From: an uncultured Marinilabiliaceae bacterium | GTDB taxonomy: Bacteria > Bacteroidota > Bacteroidia > Bacteroidales > Marinilabiliaceae | Reading direction: 5' to 3' | Length of the DNA: 64,000 nt | NCBI GenBank assembly: GCA_937920475.1 | Contig: CALEUX010000015.1 | Coordinates: 1 to 64,000, forward strand | Shown: positions 49,645-61,212 of the stretch, one piece after another | How the letters are laid out: the number at the start of each line of letters is the position of its first letter | Numbering within the stretch: position 1 is the stretch's first letter | The notes under the pieces: generated by a model | What the model saw: the letters and a program-made list of their open reading frames with translations, nothing else | Database searches by the model: none | What the model was told of the DNA's origin: nothing | Program-made: the position numbers and the translations under genes

Positions 49645-50300
49645 CCGAAGACGATGAAAACCTGGGCATGTTGCTCAGAGAATATCTGGTGGCCAAAGGT
49701 TATGAAACCGACTTAATGCCCGACGGAGAAGCGGGTTATGAGGCCTTTATGAGCAAGAAATACGACGTCTGCATCTTTGATGTGATGATGCCCAAGAAAG
49801 ACGGGTTTACCCTTGCAAAAGAGATTAGAATGGTGAACACCGAAGTGCCCATCATTTTCCTCACTGCAAAATCGATGAAGGAAGATATCTTTCAGGGATT
49901 TAAAATTGGTGCCGATGACTATCTCACCAAACCCTTCAGTATGGAAGAGTTATTGTTCCGCATAGAAGCCATCCTGAGGCGTACCAAAGGAACACTAGCC
50001 AGTCAGGATATTTTCCAGATTGGAAAATATAAGTTCGACACACAGAAACAGCAACTCTCTGAAGGCGATCAGGTGGTTAAGCTTACCACTAAGGAATCGG
50101 AACTTCTGAAGCTTTTGTGCAACAATGCCAACAAAGTACTGGAGCGTAACTTTGCCTTAAAAACCATTTGGGTTGACGATAATTACTTTAATGCCCGCAG
50201 TATGGATGTTTATATCACTAAACTGCGCAAACATCTTAAAGACGATGCATCGGTTGAAATCCTTAACGTTCACGGTAAGGGTTATAAGCTGGTGATGTAA
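49617..50300 (+). CDS. OmpR-family response regulator (RprY-like)
   Basis: ILLTEDDENLGMLLREYL; CIFDVMMPKKDGFTLA; winged-helix C-terminus SMDVYITKLRKHLKDD. Confidence 0.94.
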   Translation: MEKEYKILLTEDDENLGMLLREYLVAKGYETDLMPDGEAGYEAFMSKKYDVCIFDVMMPKKDGFTLAKEIRMVNTEVPIIFLTAKSMKEDIFQGFKIGADDYLTKPFSMEELLFRIEAILRRTKGTLASQDIFQIGKYKFDTQKQQLSEGDQVVKLTTKESELLKLLCNNANKVLERNFALKTIWVDDNYFNARSMDVYITKLRKHLKDDASVEILNVHGKGYKLVM

Positions 50301-50405
50301 TTAGTTTTTCCTGTCAGAAAGGAACAAGGTAGATTTTTTGCGTGCCTGAACATGCTTTTAGTATAAGCGCTGACTATTGATTTGCGATAAACTCATAAAA
50401 TAAGG

Positions 50406-50442
50406 AAAAGGGGCTTCATTCATAATGACAGTCCCTTTTTTT
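50406..50442. terminator. Terminator hairpin between response regulator and lepA
   Basis: AAAAGGGGCT ... AGTCCCTTTTTTT. Confidence 0.6.
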
Positions 50443-50467
50443 ATGATTGAATGGGTAATTTCTCTGA

Positions 50468-52255
50468 TTAATCCAACTTTAGCACAGCGAGGAAAGCTTT
50501 TTGTGGGACTTCAACATTACCAACCTGTTTCATTCGTTTTTTACCTTTTTTCTGCTTCTCAAGCAGTTTGCGTTTACGGGTAATATCGCCACCGTAACAT
50601 TTGGCGGTAACATCCTTCCGAAGTGCTTTAACTGTTTCGCGTGAAATAATTTTAGCTCCAATGGCAGCCTGAATAGCCACATCGAACTGCTGACGTGGTA
50701 TCAACTCTTTTAGTTTCTCGCACATGCGCTTACCAAGATTATAGGCATTGTCAACATGCGTGAGGGTTGAAAGAGCGTCAACACTTTCGCTGTTGAGCAA
50801 TACATCGAGCTTTATCAGTTTAGAAGGACGAAATCCGGTGGTATGATAGTCAAAAGAAGCATATCCTTTAGAAATGCTCTTCAACTTATCGTAAAAATCG
50901 AATACAATTTCGGCCAAAGGCATGTCAAACTCCAGTTCCACCCTATCGGTGGTAAGATAGTGCTGCCTGATTAATTCTCCTCTTTTCCCCAGGCAAAGCG
51001 TCATAATATTTCCAATATAGTCGGATTTGGTAATAACCTGAGCCCGAATGTAAGGCTCCTCAACGTAATCGAGAACTGCGGCATCGGGTAACCCGGATGG
51101 ATTATTTACCTCAATTTTTTCGCCCTTTTTGGTATAAGCCCAGTATGGAACGTTAGGCACGGTGGTAATAACATCCATATCGAACTCGCGGTCGAGTCGT
51201 TCCTGGATAATTTCCATGTGCAAAAGACCCAAAAAACCGCATCGGAAACCAAAACCAAGGGCTGCCGATGATTCCGGCAAAAAGGTTAATGACGCATCGT
51301 TGAGCTGCAATTTTTCGATTGATGCCCGTAAGTCCTCATAATCCTCAGCATCGATTGGATAAACACCGGCAAACACCATGGGTTTTACCTCTTCGAAACC
51401 GGCAATTGCATTACTGCAAGGACGCTTGACGTGTGTAATAGTATCGCCAACCTTCACCTCCTTACTCGATTTAATTCCTGATATGATATATCCAACATCT
51501 CCGGTTTTAACCACCTCACGTGGAATTAAACCCAAACCTAGAATACCAACCTCATCGGCATAGTATTCATGCTCGGTGTTTACAAACTTTACCTGTTCGC
51601 CCTTCCTGATTTCGCCATTAACCACCTTGAAATAGGCAATAATGCCGCGAAAGGAATTAAAAACTGAATCAAAAATAAGAGCTTGAAGCGGTGCTTCAGC
51701 ACTGCCCGACGGCGGCGAAACCCGATCTACAATGGCTGCCAGAATTTCTTCAACGCCCATACCGGTTTTTCCACTGGCATGAATAATGTCACTCCGTTCG
51801 CATCCAATAAGGTCAAGAATCTGGTCTTCAACTTCCTCGGGCATGGCACTTGGCATATCCATTTTATTCAGAACAGGTATGATGGCCAAATCGTGATCAA
51901 CAGCCTGGTACAAATTACTAATGGTTTGAGCCTGAATACCCTGAGTAGCATCCACAATGAGCAAAGCACCTTCGCAGGCAGCAATGGAACGCGATACTTC
52001 GTACGAAAAATCCACGTGGCCGGGGGTGTCAATAAGGTTTAAAGTATAGTTCTGCCCTTCGTAGCTGTATTGCATCTGAATGGCCTTGCTTTTGATGGTA
52101 ATACCTCGCTCGCGCTCCAAATCCATGCTATCGAGCACCTGATTTTGAAGGTCTTTTTCCGACACCGTTTTGGTAAATTCAAGCAAACGGTCGGCCAGGG
52201 TACTCTTACCGTGGTCAATATGAGCAATAATACAGAAATTACGAATATTCTTCAT
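50468..52255 (-). CDS. lepA: Elongation factor 4 (LepA)
   Basis: [37 protein letters not shown]-terminal [24 protein letters not shown]. Confidence 0.97.
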   Translation of the reverse strand: MKNIRNFCIIAHIDHGKSTLADRLLEFTKTVSEKDLQNQVLDSMDLERERGITIKSKAIQMQYSYEGQNYTLNLIDTPGHVDFSYEVSRSIAACEGALLIVDATQGIQAQTISNLYQAVDHDLAIIPVLNKMDMPSAMPEEVEDQILDLIGCERSDIIHASGKTGMGVEEILAAIVDRVSPPSGSAEAPLQALIFDSVFNSFRGIIAYFKVVNGEIRKGEQVKFVNTEHEYYADEVGILGLGLIPREVVKTGDVGYIISGIKSSKEVKVGDTITHVKRPCSNAIAGFEEVKPMVFAGVYPIDAEDYEDLRASIEKLQLNDASLTFLPESSAALGFGFRCGFLGLLHMEIIQERLDREFDMDVITTVPNVPYWAYTKKGEKIEVNNPSGLPDAAVLDYVEEPYIRAQVITKSDYIGNIMTLCLGKRGELIRQHYLTTDRVELEFDMPLAEIVFDFYDKLKSISKGYASFDYHTTGFRPSKLIKLDVLLNSESVDALSTLTHVDNAYNLGKRMCEKLKELIPRQQFDVAIQAAIGAKIISRETVKALRKDVTAKCYGGDITRKRKLLEKQKKGKKRMKQVGNVEVPQKAFLAVLKLD

Positions 52256-52465
52256 GTAAAAATGGTTTCAGCCTCTATACAAACCTATTGAATAACAACC
52301 CAAAACAAATCTGGTTCGGGCAGTTATTTTGTGGTGCAAATATATCGAATTCCTGTTAATTTTCTTAATGATTACGTTTAGCAGAGACACCTATTTTTAC
52401 ATAATGGTAAGGGCTGTATTTTTGCAAATAAAACCCTTACCTAAAACCATCTGGATTAAACCACA

Positions 52466-54418
52466 TTATTCATTAACAACCAACTGTTTATTTAGCGTTT
52501 CAGCTGTTTTAATCAAGCGTATCATTTCAGCTTTAAAACCATCTTCATCTTTACCCCGGGCGTTTCTGGCCATTTCCTGAACAAACGAATAAGATAAATC
52601 TCCTTTAAATTCCGAGTTTCGCAACAACATTCCAAAACCTGCAACCGATGCAGCAAATCTGAAATTATCGGTGGCTTCATTAAAGGTCTTAACCTTACCA
52701 TTAACAGGAGTTTCTATTAAAGAACTCTGTTCGCCATCGGGTTGTTTATATCTGAGTTTAAGAGTTAGCCACTCATCAGATGCCGACGCATTTGACTGAA
52801 TTGGTTTTTGATATTTCAATGGGTCAATTTGCTTAACCCAGGTTGCAGCATCAGAAGCACCCACCGGAATAATTTCGTATAAAGCAGTAACCGTATGTCC
52901 AGCACCAATTTCCCCGGCATCTTTCTTATCATTATTAAAATCTTCGGCATTCAACATTCTGTTTTCATAACCTATTAACCTGTATGCCAAAACCTTTGAT
53001 GGATTGAATTCAATTTGAAACTTCACATCTTTAGCTATGGTAAACAACGTACCTCCAAACTCCTGAACAAGTGTTTTTTGAGCCTCCTGAAGATTATCAA
53101 TATAAGCGTAATTGCCATTTCCTTTATTGGCAATCAACTCCAGACGGTCGTCCTTGTAATTACCCATTCCAAACCCGAGTACGGTAATAAAAATGCCCTT
53201 GTCGCGCTTGTCGGTTACCAAACGCTCCATCTCGGCATTGGAACTAACGCCCACATTGAAATCGCCATCGGTGGCCAAAATAATACGGTTGTTGCCACCC
53301 TTAATAAAACTCTCTTCAGCTTTTTGATAGGCTAATTTTAGCCCGGCTCCACCGGCAGTTGAACCGCCTGCCTGTAAACGGTTAAGTGCATCGAGTATGG
53401 TCTGCTTCTGATTGCCCGGGGTTGGCTCTAAAACACAACCCGAAGCACCGGCATACACCACAATAGAAACCTTATCCTGCGGACGCAATTCTTCCACCAG
53501 TAAATGAAAGGCCGATTTTAATAAAGGTAATCGGTTAGCAGGACTCATGGATCCTGATACATCAATTAAAAAAACAAGATTGGATGGCGGTAAATTGTCT
53601 TTAGGAATATCTCTGCCCTTCAATCCTATTTTCATTAAATAATGTTCCTTGTTCCAGGGACAAGCCGCCATTTCGTGGTGAACTGCAAAAGGATGATTAT
53701 TTGTAGGGCCATTATATTCGTAATTAAAGTAGTTAATCATCTCTTCAATACGCACGGCATCAACCGGGGGCAGTTGCCCTGAATTTAAAAAACGGCGTAC
53801 GTTCGAATAAGCAGCCCGGTCAACATCCACCGAAAAAGTTGACAAGGGGTCTTTGGCAACCTCTTTATATCCATTTTCGTGAATGGTGGCATAGTTCTCA
53901 GTGTTGTAGTCCATATCGGCAACAATAAAAAGATTAACAGGATAACTGGTCATCTCGTTGCTAACCTTTTGCTTGGATTGTCCGCGTACTCTAATGCCCG
54001 GAGCAACATGCTGAGTGGCATAGCCTGTTACTACAACAACCTCCTCTAAATTAACAGCATCATTCTCTAAAACAACATCAATACGGGTGCTGCTTTTTAT
54101 CTCAACAGTCTGTGGAGCCATGCCAATAAAGCTAAATACCAAAAATTTATCGGTCGGCTTTACCTCAATTTTATAATAGCCATTGATGTTGGTGATAACC
54201 CCGCGGTTAGTGCCTTTAACAACCACAGTGACACCTGCAATGGGTTGTTTGACGCTATCTGTAACCACACCTTTAATAAATCTATCAGTGGTCAGTGTAA
54301 ACGCAAGGGTAGTAAATAATAGAGTCAGGCTGAAAAAAACAACCATGATTTTAAATGAATCCTGGATAGATAAAAAATCTACCAAATTCTGTTTGATGTT
54401 AAAAGTTATTCGTTCCAT
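52466..54418 (-). CDS. vWA domain (YfbK/DUF3520-like) protein with N-terminal carboxypeptidase-regulatory-like domain and SusC-like motif
   Basis: IKGVVTDSVKQPIAGVTVVVKGTNRGVITNINGYYKI; LEEVVVVTGYATQ; YSNVRRFLNSGQLPPVDAVRIEEMINYFNY; VFLIDVSGSMSPANRL. Confidence 0.88.
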   Translation of the reverse strand: MERITFNIKQNLVDFLSIQDSFKIMVVFFSLTLLFTTLAFTLTTDRFIKGVVTDSVKQPIAGVTVVVKGTNRGVITNINGYYKIEVKPTDKFLVFSFIGMAPQTVEIKSSTRIDVVLENDAVNLEEVVVVTGYATQHVAPGIRVRGQSKQKVSNEMTSYPVNLFIVADMDYNTENYATIHENGYKEVAKDPLSTFSVDVDRAAYSNVRRFLNSGQLPPVDAVRIEEMINYFNYEYNGPTNNHPFAVHHEMAACPWNKEHYLMKIGLKGRDIPKDNLPPSNLVFLIDVSGSMSPANRLPLLKSAFHLLVEELRPQDKVSIVVYAGASGCVLEPTPGNQKQTILDALNRLQAGGSTAGGAGLKLAYQKAEESFIKGGNNRIILATDGDFNVGVSSNAEMERLVTDKRDKGIFITVLGFGMGNYKDDRLELIANKGNGNYAYIDNLQEAQKTLVQEFGGTLFTIAKDVKFQIEFNPSKVLAYRLIGYENRMLNAEDFNNDKKDAGEIGAGHTVTALYEIIPVGASDAATWVKQIDPLKYQKPIQSNASASDEWLTLKLRYKQPDGEQSSLIETPVNGKVKTFNEATDNFRFAASVAGFGMLLRNSEFKGDLSYSFVQEMARNARGKDEDGFKAEMIRLIKTAETLNKQLVVNE

Positions 54419-54521
54419 ATTTCGCAGTTTTAATTGTTATTTCCCAAAGGATGCAACGAAGGATTAAATTCCATAAAAGAATTTCAATTATCTTTAAAGC
54501 TCAATAGAAACTAAGCCATTA

Positions 54522-55109
54522 ATGCCATTGCGTTTATTACCCCGAAAACCACTTTCTGATGATGAACTTCTGGAGAAATTCAGGAAGGATGGTGATATGG
54601 ATTGGCTTGGGCAATTGTACAAGCGGTACATGCATTTGGTATATGGCGTGGCGCTAAAATATTTGAAAGACCGCGACCGGGCGCAGGATTGTGTCATGGA
54701 AATATTTGAGAAACTGGTAAAAGAATTACCTGGTAAAGAAATTAGCAGCTTTAAACCCTGGTTACACGTTGTTACCAAGAATTATTGCCTGATGGCGCTG
54801 CGCCACGATAAATCAGTTCAAAACCGTGAAGCCGTGTATAAAAATAATCAGGTTTTATTTGTGGAAAATGATTACGACTGGCATCCTTTTGATAGTAACG
54901 GGCACGATGATTTGGAGGCGAAGCTGAAAGGTTGCCTAGAAAAATTAAAAGCTCAACAAAAATCATGTATTGAACAATTCTACCTTGAAAAAAGATGTTA
55001 TAAAGAAATTAGCGAATCACTAAATTTAGATATAAAAAAAGTGAAAAGCTTTATTCAGAACGGAAAGCGCAATTTAAAAATATGCCTTGAAGCAACATAT
55101 GAAGGATAA
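54522..55109 (+). CDS. ECF-type RNA polymerase sigma factor
   Basis: LGQLYKRYMHLVYGVALKYLKDRDRAQDCVMEIFEKL region 2; C-terminal sigma-4-like helix QQKSCIEQFYLEKRCYKEISESLNLDIKKVKSFIQNGKRNLK. Confidence 0.88.
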   Translation: MPLRLLPRKPLSDDELLEKFRKDGDMDWLGQLYKRYMHLVYGVALKYLKDRDRAQDCVMEIFEKLVKELPGKEISSFKPWLHVVTKNYCLMALRHDKSVQNREAVYKNNQVLFVENDYDWHPFDSNGHDDLEAKLKGCLEKLKAQQKSCIEQFYLEKRCYKEISESLNLDIKKVKSFIQNGKRNLKICLEATYEG

Positions 55110-56451
55110 TCGCAAAATAAAGGGAAAACCCATTGGTTTAAAAGCCTTCATTGCATATCTGGAAGGAAGGCTTTCGGGAAGCGAACGGCACCAGTTTGAA
55201 CATTCTGTTATGTCGGACCCTTTTGAAGCCGATGCTTACGATGGTTTTTTACAACTTTCGGCCAATGAGCTCAGGCAGGATATGGATGCTTTAAACAGGC
55301 AACTTGATAGCAAAAAAAACAATAAAAAACTTTGGTTATGGATTGGGGCTGCCGCATCGGTTGCCATTGTGGCAGGACTGTTTTCTCTGTTGTTTTTAAT
55401 TATCCCCCACTCGCCTAACGAACAAATGGCAATATTAAAGCCATCGGACGACACGTTATTTGTTAAGGAAGCTATAAAACCTGAAATGGCCAGACAAAAG
55501 GCAATAGATTCTTTACCTGCAAAACCATCTTTAGCTGCTCCCCCTAAGCCCGTTGTTACAGATATTATTATAGTAGATGACAATTTTGTAACCGACAGTG
55601 ATTTGGATTATGAGCCTTCCGCCCCACTGGCAATCGTTTCATCTGAAGAAGAACTCAACACCGAAGATTCTACCCCCAAAAAAGTCCCGGTTATTTCAGG
55701 TAATGCTATGAATTTGGCTGAGATGCCCGAACGTTCAAGCAATATCCGAATAAGAGGCATTTCGTCGAGAACTAATACTCCCCCTCAGGATACCTCAGGT
55801 GAGAAAATACTTCAGGGAAAAGTAAGTGGTGTAAAAATCACTATGGATAAAATGGATACAGGGGCTTTAATTGTAAAAGGCTACGTCATGGATGATAACC
55901 GCCATCCTTTACCTGGTGCCAGTATTGTGCATAATAAATCGAAAAAAGCAACCATAACTAACATTAATGGTTATTTTGAGATAGCCATACCAACCGATGA
56001 GAAAGAAAATGATAAATTGACAGCATCTTTTATTGGTTTCGATAATTTTGAATTTGATGCCCGAAAGGATACTACTAAAATTATTCTTAATCCAAACCTG
56101 CTGGCTCTTGAAGAAGTGGTGGTAGTGGGCTATGGCGTTCAAAAGGAAGAGACCCAAAACTATGAATACATTCAGTCTAAACCTCGAATGGGGTATAGTG
56201 CCTATCGAAAAAAAGTATTAGAACAGATAAAATCGCTTAATCTGCCAGAGAACAGTGAAAATCGCCTGATAGTAAAAATCACCATTTCGTCATTTGGAGA
56301 GGTTGAACTGGTGGAGGTAATAAGGTCTCCATACGAACCGCTTAATGCCGAGATTATACGGATTATTCAACAGGCTGACCGATGGGAACCTGCCAGGAAA
56401 AACAATTCTCCCGTTAAAGAAACCCAACGATTATCTTACAGGATTAAATAA
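55099..56451 (+). CDS. Putative membrane anti-sigma factor with SusC-like plug motifs, carboxypeptidase-regulatory-like domain and TonB C-terminal-like tail
   Basis: One TM helix LWLWIGAAASVAIVAGLFSLLFLII; NIRIRGISSRTN; ILQGKVSGVKI; IVKGYVMDDNRHPLPGASIVHNKSKKATITNINGYFEI; LEEVVVVGYGVQK; TonB_C-like GEVELVEVIRSPYEPLNAEIIRIIQQADRWEPA; overlaps the sigma gene by 11 nt. Confidence 0.75.
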   Translation: MKDNRKIKGKPIGLKAFIAYLEGRLSGSERHQFEHSVMSDPFEADAYDGFLQLSANELRQDMDALNRQLDSKKNNKKLWLWIGAAASVAIVAGLFSLLFLIIPHSPNEQMAILKPSDDTLFVKEAIKPEMARQKAIDSLPAKPSLAAPPKPVVTDIIIVDDNFVTDSDLDYEPSAPLAIVSSEEELNTEDSTPKKVPVISGNAMNLAEMPERSSNIRIRGISSRTNTPPQDTSGEKILQGKVSGVKITMDKMDTGALIVKGYVMDDNRHPLPGASIVHNKSKKATITNINGYFEIAIPTDEKENDKLTASFIGFDNFEFDARKDTTKIILNPNLLALEEVVVVGYGVQKEETQNYEYIQSKPRMGYSAYRKKVLEQIKSLNLPENSENRLIVKITISSFGEVELVEVIRSPYEPLNAEIIRIIQQADRWEPARKNNSPVKETQRLSYRIK

Positions 56452-56547
56452 TAATATCCTGATTTTATCATGTTAAGAATATATGAAGGTTTTGTTATTT
56501 TTGCGGCCATATAACTGAGGCTGCGACCAAACAAAACATCCTAATTT

Positions 56548-58626
56548 ATGGCATATATTTACCAGAACTTTCAGAAATTCAGAACCTCCCTTCATCATTT
56601 AACCCTGATTTATATTTTACTGCTTTTACTGTTACTTCTGTTTCGGGTGGCATTATTCATAATGCTGGGAGGGCTTTCAACTACCGGGAGTGATGTGTTT
56701 GAACTAGGTTTGGCGTTGTTTACAGGGTTCAGGTTTGACACCCTGGTGGCGCTGGCCGGAATGACACCTTTAATTCTAATATCGTTCACAGAACTTTTAT
56801 CTCCATCCAGTTCTATCATTTCTGCCATAAGAAAAAAACTATTTCGCTATTTCACCCCGGTACTATTATCTATTTACCTGATTATTTCAATTGTAAACCT
56901 GTTTTTCTTCGAGTTTTTTCAAAGCCACCTCAATATTCTGTTTTTTGGCTTTTTTGAAGATGATACCACTGCACTTTTGTTTGCCATGTGGGACGACTAT
57001 CCTGTAATCTGGATATTGCTTGGATTAACAGCCTCAGTCATCTTTTTTAATTACATCATAAAAGCAATTCTAAAAACCTCACCTGTTATTAATATCAGCA
57101 ACCTGGCATTTAATACCATAGTGCCGCCAGTTGTGCTGATTTTAGTATTCATTGGCATAAGAGGAACCATATCGGACAACCCGTTAAGGATGGACGCAAC
57201 CACCATAACCAATAACGACCACATTAATGCTTTGACATGTAACGGCATTTATGCTTTGAAAGATGCCATATCTGTTAAAAAGAAAAGCCGTGTTACAGTA
57301 GATATCCATCGAACCATTAATAGTGCTGGTTTTGTGTCGCTCGATGAAATTCAATCGTTTATTAACCGTGGCTCAATGTTAAACACCACAGACGATGAGG
57401 GAATGAGTCATTTTTTTGATACTACTCATGACAATGAGTTCCTGAGGAAAAATCCACCCAATGTTATATTTATCCTGGCTGAAAGTATGAGCAGCTACTA
57501 CATGTCGCTCCATAAAAGTGACAGTTTTAATCTTTTAGGCCAACTGGAAGATGTGCTGCCCGAATGTATCGTTTTTGACCGCTTTCTGGCTTCAACCCCA
57601 TCTACCATTGGCTCATTAGAAAACCTGATGGTAAATACAGTGCAGTTTCCGCTTTCGCAATCGCCTTATTTAAATGTATCGTTGAACACCTCGGTGGCCT
57701 ATCCATATAAACAATCAGGTTATTCAACTACATTTCTAACTGGGGGGGATTTAGGCTGGCGAAATATGGGTTCGTTTATAAAACGCCAATACTTCGATAA
57801 AGTAAAAGGTTATGCTGCTATAAAGGAAACAGTAGCAATTAACAGCAAACACCAGTATGGAGCTTACGATGAGTATCTGTTCAATTATCTTTTTTCAGAG
57901 CTTGAAGCCAATCCAAACCAACCTCAGTTTATATTTGCTTTAACCATCGCCAATCATACCCCTTACACCATCCCTTCGCATTATAAGCCATATACTTTAG
58001 TGATAGATGAAACATTTAAAGCAAAAATAAAAACAGATGCTGAATATACCCATAGGAGTCTGCTTTCGTTTCAATATGCCAACGATTGCCTTGGAAGGCT
58101 CATTAAAAGAATTAAAGAAAGTTCGTTTGGGCAAAACACCATTGTTGCCATAACAGGCGACCATAACATCCGGAAAATTATGGATTTCCCGGGCGAAAAT
58201 CTCCTTCAAAAACATGGTGTTCCATTTATTCTGTATATCCCCAAACAATATCAACCAGCACCCGACAGCATTCAAAAACAGCACTTTGGCTCGCACAAAG
58301 ACATATTTCCCACCTTATACCATCTTTCACTATCGAACACTGCTTTTCTCAAATCAGGGGCTAATTTGCTTTCGCCTGCTGAAGCCCGACAAAACTTTGC
58401 AGTTTCGGAATGTAATATTTTTATGAATCACGATGGATGTGTAGTGGTTAGCCCAAAAGAGCAGTATTATATCTGGAAAGATACAGTTAACAACATACTT
58501 TCACCAATTGAAGCATCAAAAGCCACTGATGAACTTAGGTTTTTATTGAAGAGAGGGAAGGCCCAGGTGGCAGCCATGGATATTGCAGTTCAGAAAAACC
58601 TCACAAAAAAAGGCTACTCAAAATGA
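56548..58626 (+). CDS. LTA synthase / sulfatase family (alkaline phosphatase superfamily) membrane protein
   Basis: Five N-terminal TM segments; NVIFILAESMSSYYM; STPSTIGSLENLMVN; FALTIANHTPYTIP; VAITGDHN. Confidence 0.88.
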   Translation: MAYIYQNFQKFRTSLHHLTLIYILLLLLLLLFRVALFIMLGGLSTTGSDVFELGLALFTGFRFDTLVALAGMTPLILISFTELLSPSSSIISAIRKKLFRYFTPVLLSIYLIISIVNLFFFEFFQSHLNILFFGFFEDDTTALLFAMWDDYPVIWILLGLTASVIFFNYIIKAILKTSPVINISNLAFNTIVPPVVLILVFIGIRGTISDNPLRMDATTITNNDHINALTCNGIYALKDAISVKKKSRVTVDIHRTINSAGFVSLDEIQSFINRGSMLNTTDDEGMSHFFDTTHDNEFLRKNPPNVIFILAESMSSYYMSLHKSDSFNLLGQLEDVLPECIVFDRFLASTPSTIGSLENLMVNTVQFPLSQSPYLNVSLNTSVAYPYKQSGYSTTFLTGGDLGWRNMGSFIKRQYFDKVKGYAAIKETVAINSKHQYGAYDEYLFNYLFSELEANPNQPQFIFALTIANHTPYTIPSHYKPYTLVIDETFKAKIKTDAEYTHRSLLSFQYANDCLGRLIKRIKESSFGQNTIVAITGDHNIRKIMDFPGENLLQKHGVPFILYIPKQYQPAPDSIQKQHFGSHKDIFPTLYHLSLSNTAFLKSGANLLSPAEARQNFAVSECNIFMNHDGCVVVSPKEQYYIWKDTVNNILSPIEASKATDELRFLLKRGKAQVAAMDIAVQKNLTKKGYSK

Positions 58627-58637
58627 GCAGCCTTTTT
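58605..58637. terminator. Bidirectional terminator between the LTA synthase-like gene and groL
   Basis: AAAAAAGGCTaCTCA AAA TGAGcAGCCTTTTT; the stop codon TGA lies in the 3' arm. Confidence 0.8.
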
Positions 58638-58658
58638 GTATTTAGGAATGAAAATTGA

Positions 58659-60317
<1,659 letters not shown>

Positions 60318-60326
60318 TTATTACAA

Positions 60327-60605
60327 TTAGGCAATGTAAAGAATGTCAGTTTGTGAAATTAAAAGATAGTCCTCACCATCGATGTTAAGCTCAGTACCGG
60401 CATATTTTCCGTAAAGAACCAAATCACCAGCTTTTACTTCCATTGCTTCATCTTTTTTGGCAGCACCAACAAGCACAACCACCCCTTTTAATGGTTTCTC
60501 CTTGGCAGAGTCGGGAATAATAATACCGCTGGATGTTTTTTCTTCGGCAGCCTGAGGTTTAACTAAAACCTTTCCGGCCAAAATTTTACCTTTTAAAGTC
60601 GACAT
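60327..60605 (-). CDS. groS: Co-chaperonin GroES
   Basis: [45 protein letters not shown]. Confidence 0.97.
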   Translation of the reverse strand: MSTLKGKILAGKVLVKPQAAEEKTSSGIIIPDSAKEKPLKGVVVLVGAAKKDEAMEVKAGDLVLYGKYAGTELNIDGEDYLLISQTDILYIA

Positions 60606-60658
60606 TTCTATTTAATTTTTAATGTTAAACATTTTAGATTTTACGGGTTGTGCATGTT

Positions 60659-60731
60659 CAGAAACTGTGCCAAAGCCCGAAAACCGGCTTATTCGGCATG
60701 TTTCCCGACAAAATTACAGAACTGTGCCAAA
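60659..60731 (-). promoter_or_regulatory. Direct repeat CAGAA(A)CTGTGCCAAA upstream of groES
   Basis: cagaaactgtgccaaa at 60659-60674 and cagaactgtgccaaa at 60717-60731. Confidence 0.45.
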
Positions 60732-60793
60732 CTGATTCTGATATTATAATTAAAGATAATCATATAAATCAGCATTATAACTGATATATGACC

Positions 60794-60825
60794 AAAAAAA
60801 AGAGTGTCAGGAAACCTGACACTCT
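60794..60825 (-). terminator. Strong Rho-independent terminator after secG
   Basis: AGAGTGTCAGG AAA CCTGACACTCT, perfect 11-bp stem, T8 on the minus strand. Confidence 0.88.
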
Positions 60826-60853
60826 GACATTTTTTATAAGTAAAATCCGTGAT

Positions 60854-61201
60854 TTACTCTTGGGTAGAATCCTCAGAAGCTCCGGTTTCTTCGCCCGGAA
60901 TTGGGAAACTTGGCATTCCTGATGGTGTGGGAATGTTTTGGATTTGCTCATCTATAACAGACTGAGATCCCATTTGTTCCTTGGGTAAGGTCATAACAGC
61001 CACAAATGATAAAACCAAAAGTGCTCCGGCCAAAGTCCAGGTGGCTTTTTCTAGAAAATCGGTTGTTTTACGAACACCCATAATTTGATTGGATGCTGAA
61101 AAATTGGATGCAAGTCCACCACCTTTGGAATTCTGTACCAATACAATTAAAATTAACAACAGGCTTACCAGAATCACCAAAACTGAAACAATAGAATACA
61201 T
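60854..61201 (-). CDS. secG: Preprotein translocase subunit SecG
   Basis: LLLILIVLVQNSKGGGLASNFSASNQIMGVRKTTDFLEKATWTLA. Confidence 0.93.
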   Translation of the reverse strand: MYSIVSVLVILVSLLLILIVLVQNSKGGGLASNFSASNQIMGVRKTTDFLEKATWTLAGALLVLSFVAVMTLPKEQMGSQSVIDEQIQNIPTPSGMPSFPIPGEETGASEDSTQE

Positions 61202-61212
61202 ATCGCTTATTA

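Noticed and set aside
60600-60790. CIRCE element (TTAGCACTC-N9-GAGTGCTAA) upstream of groES
   Set aside because: Looked for on both strands and not found.
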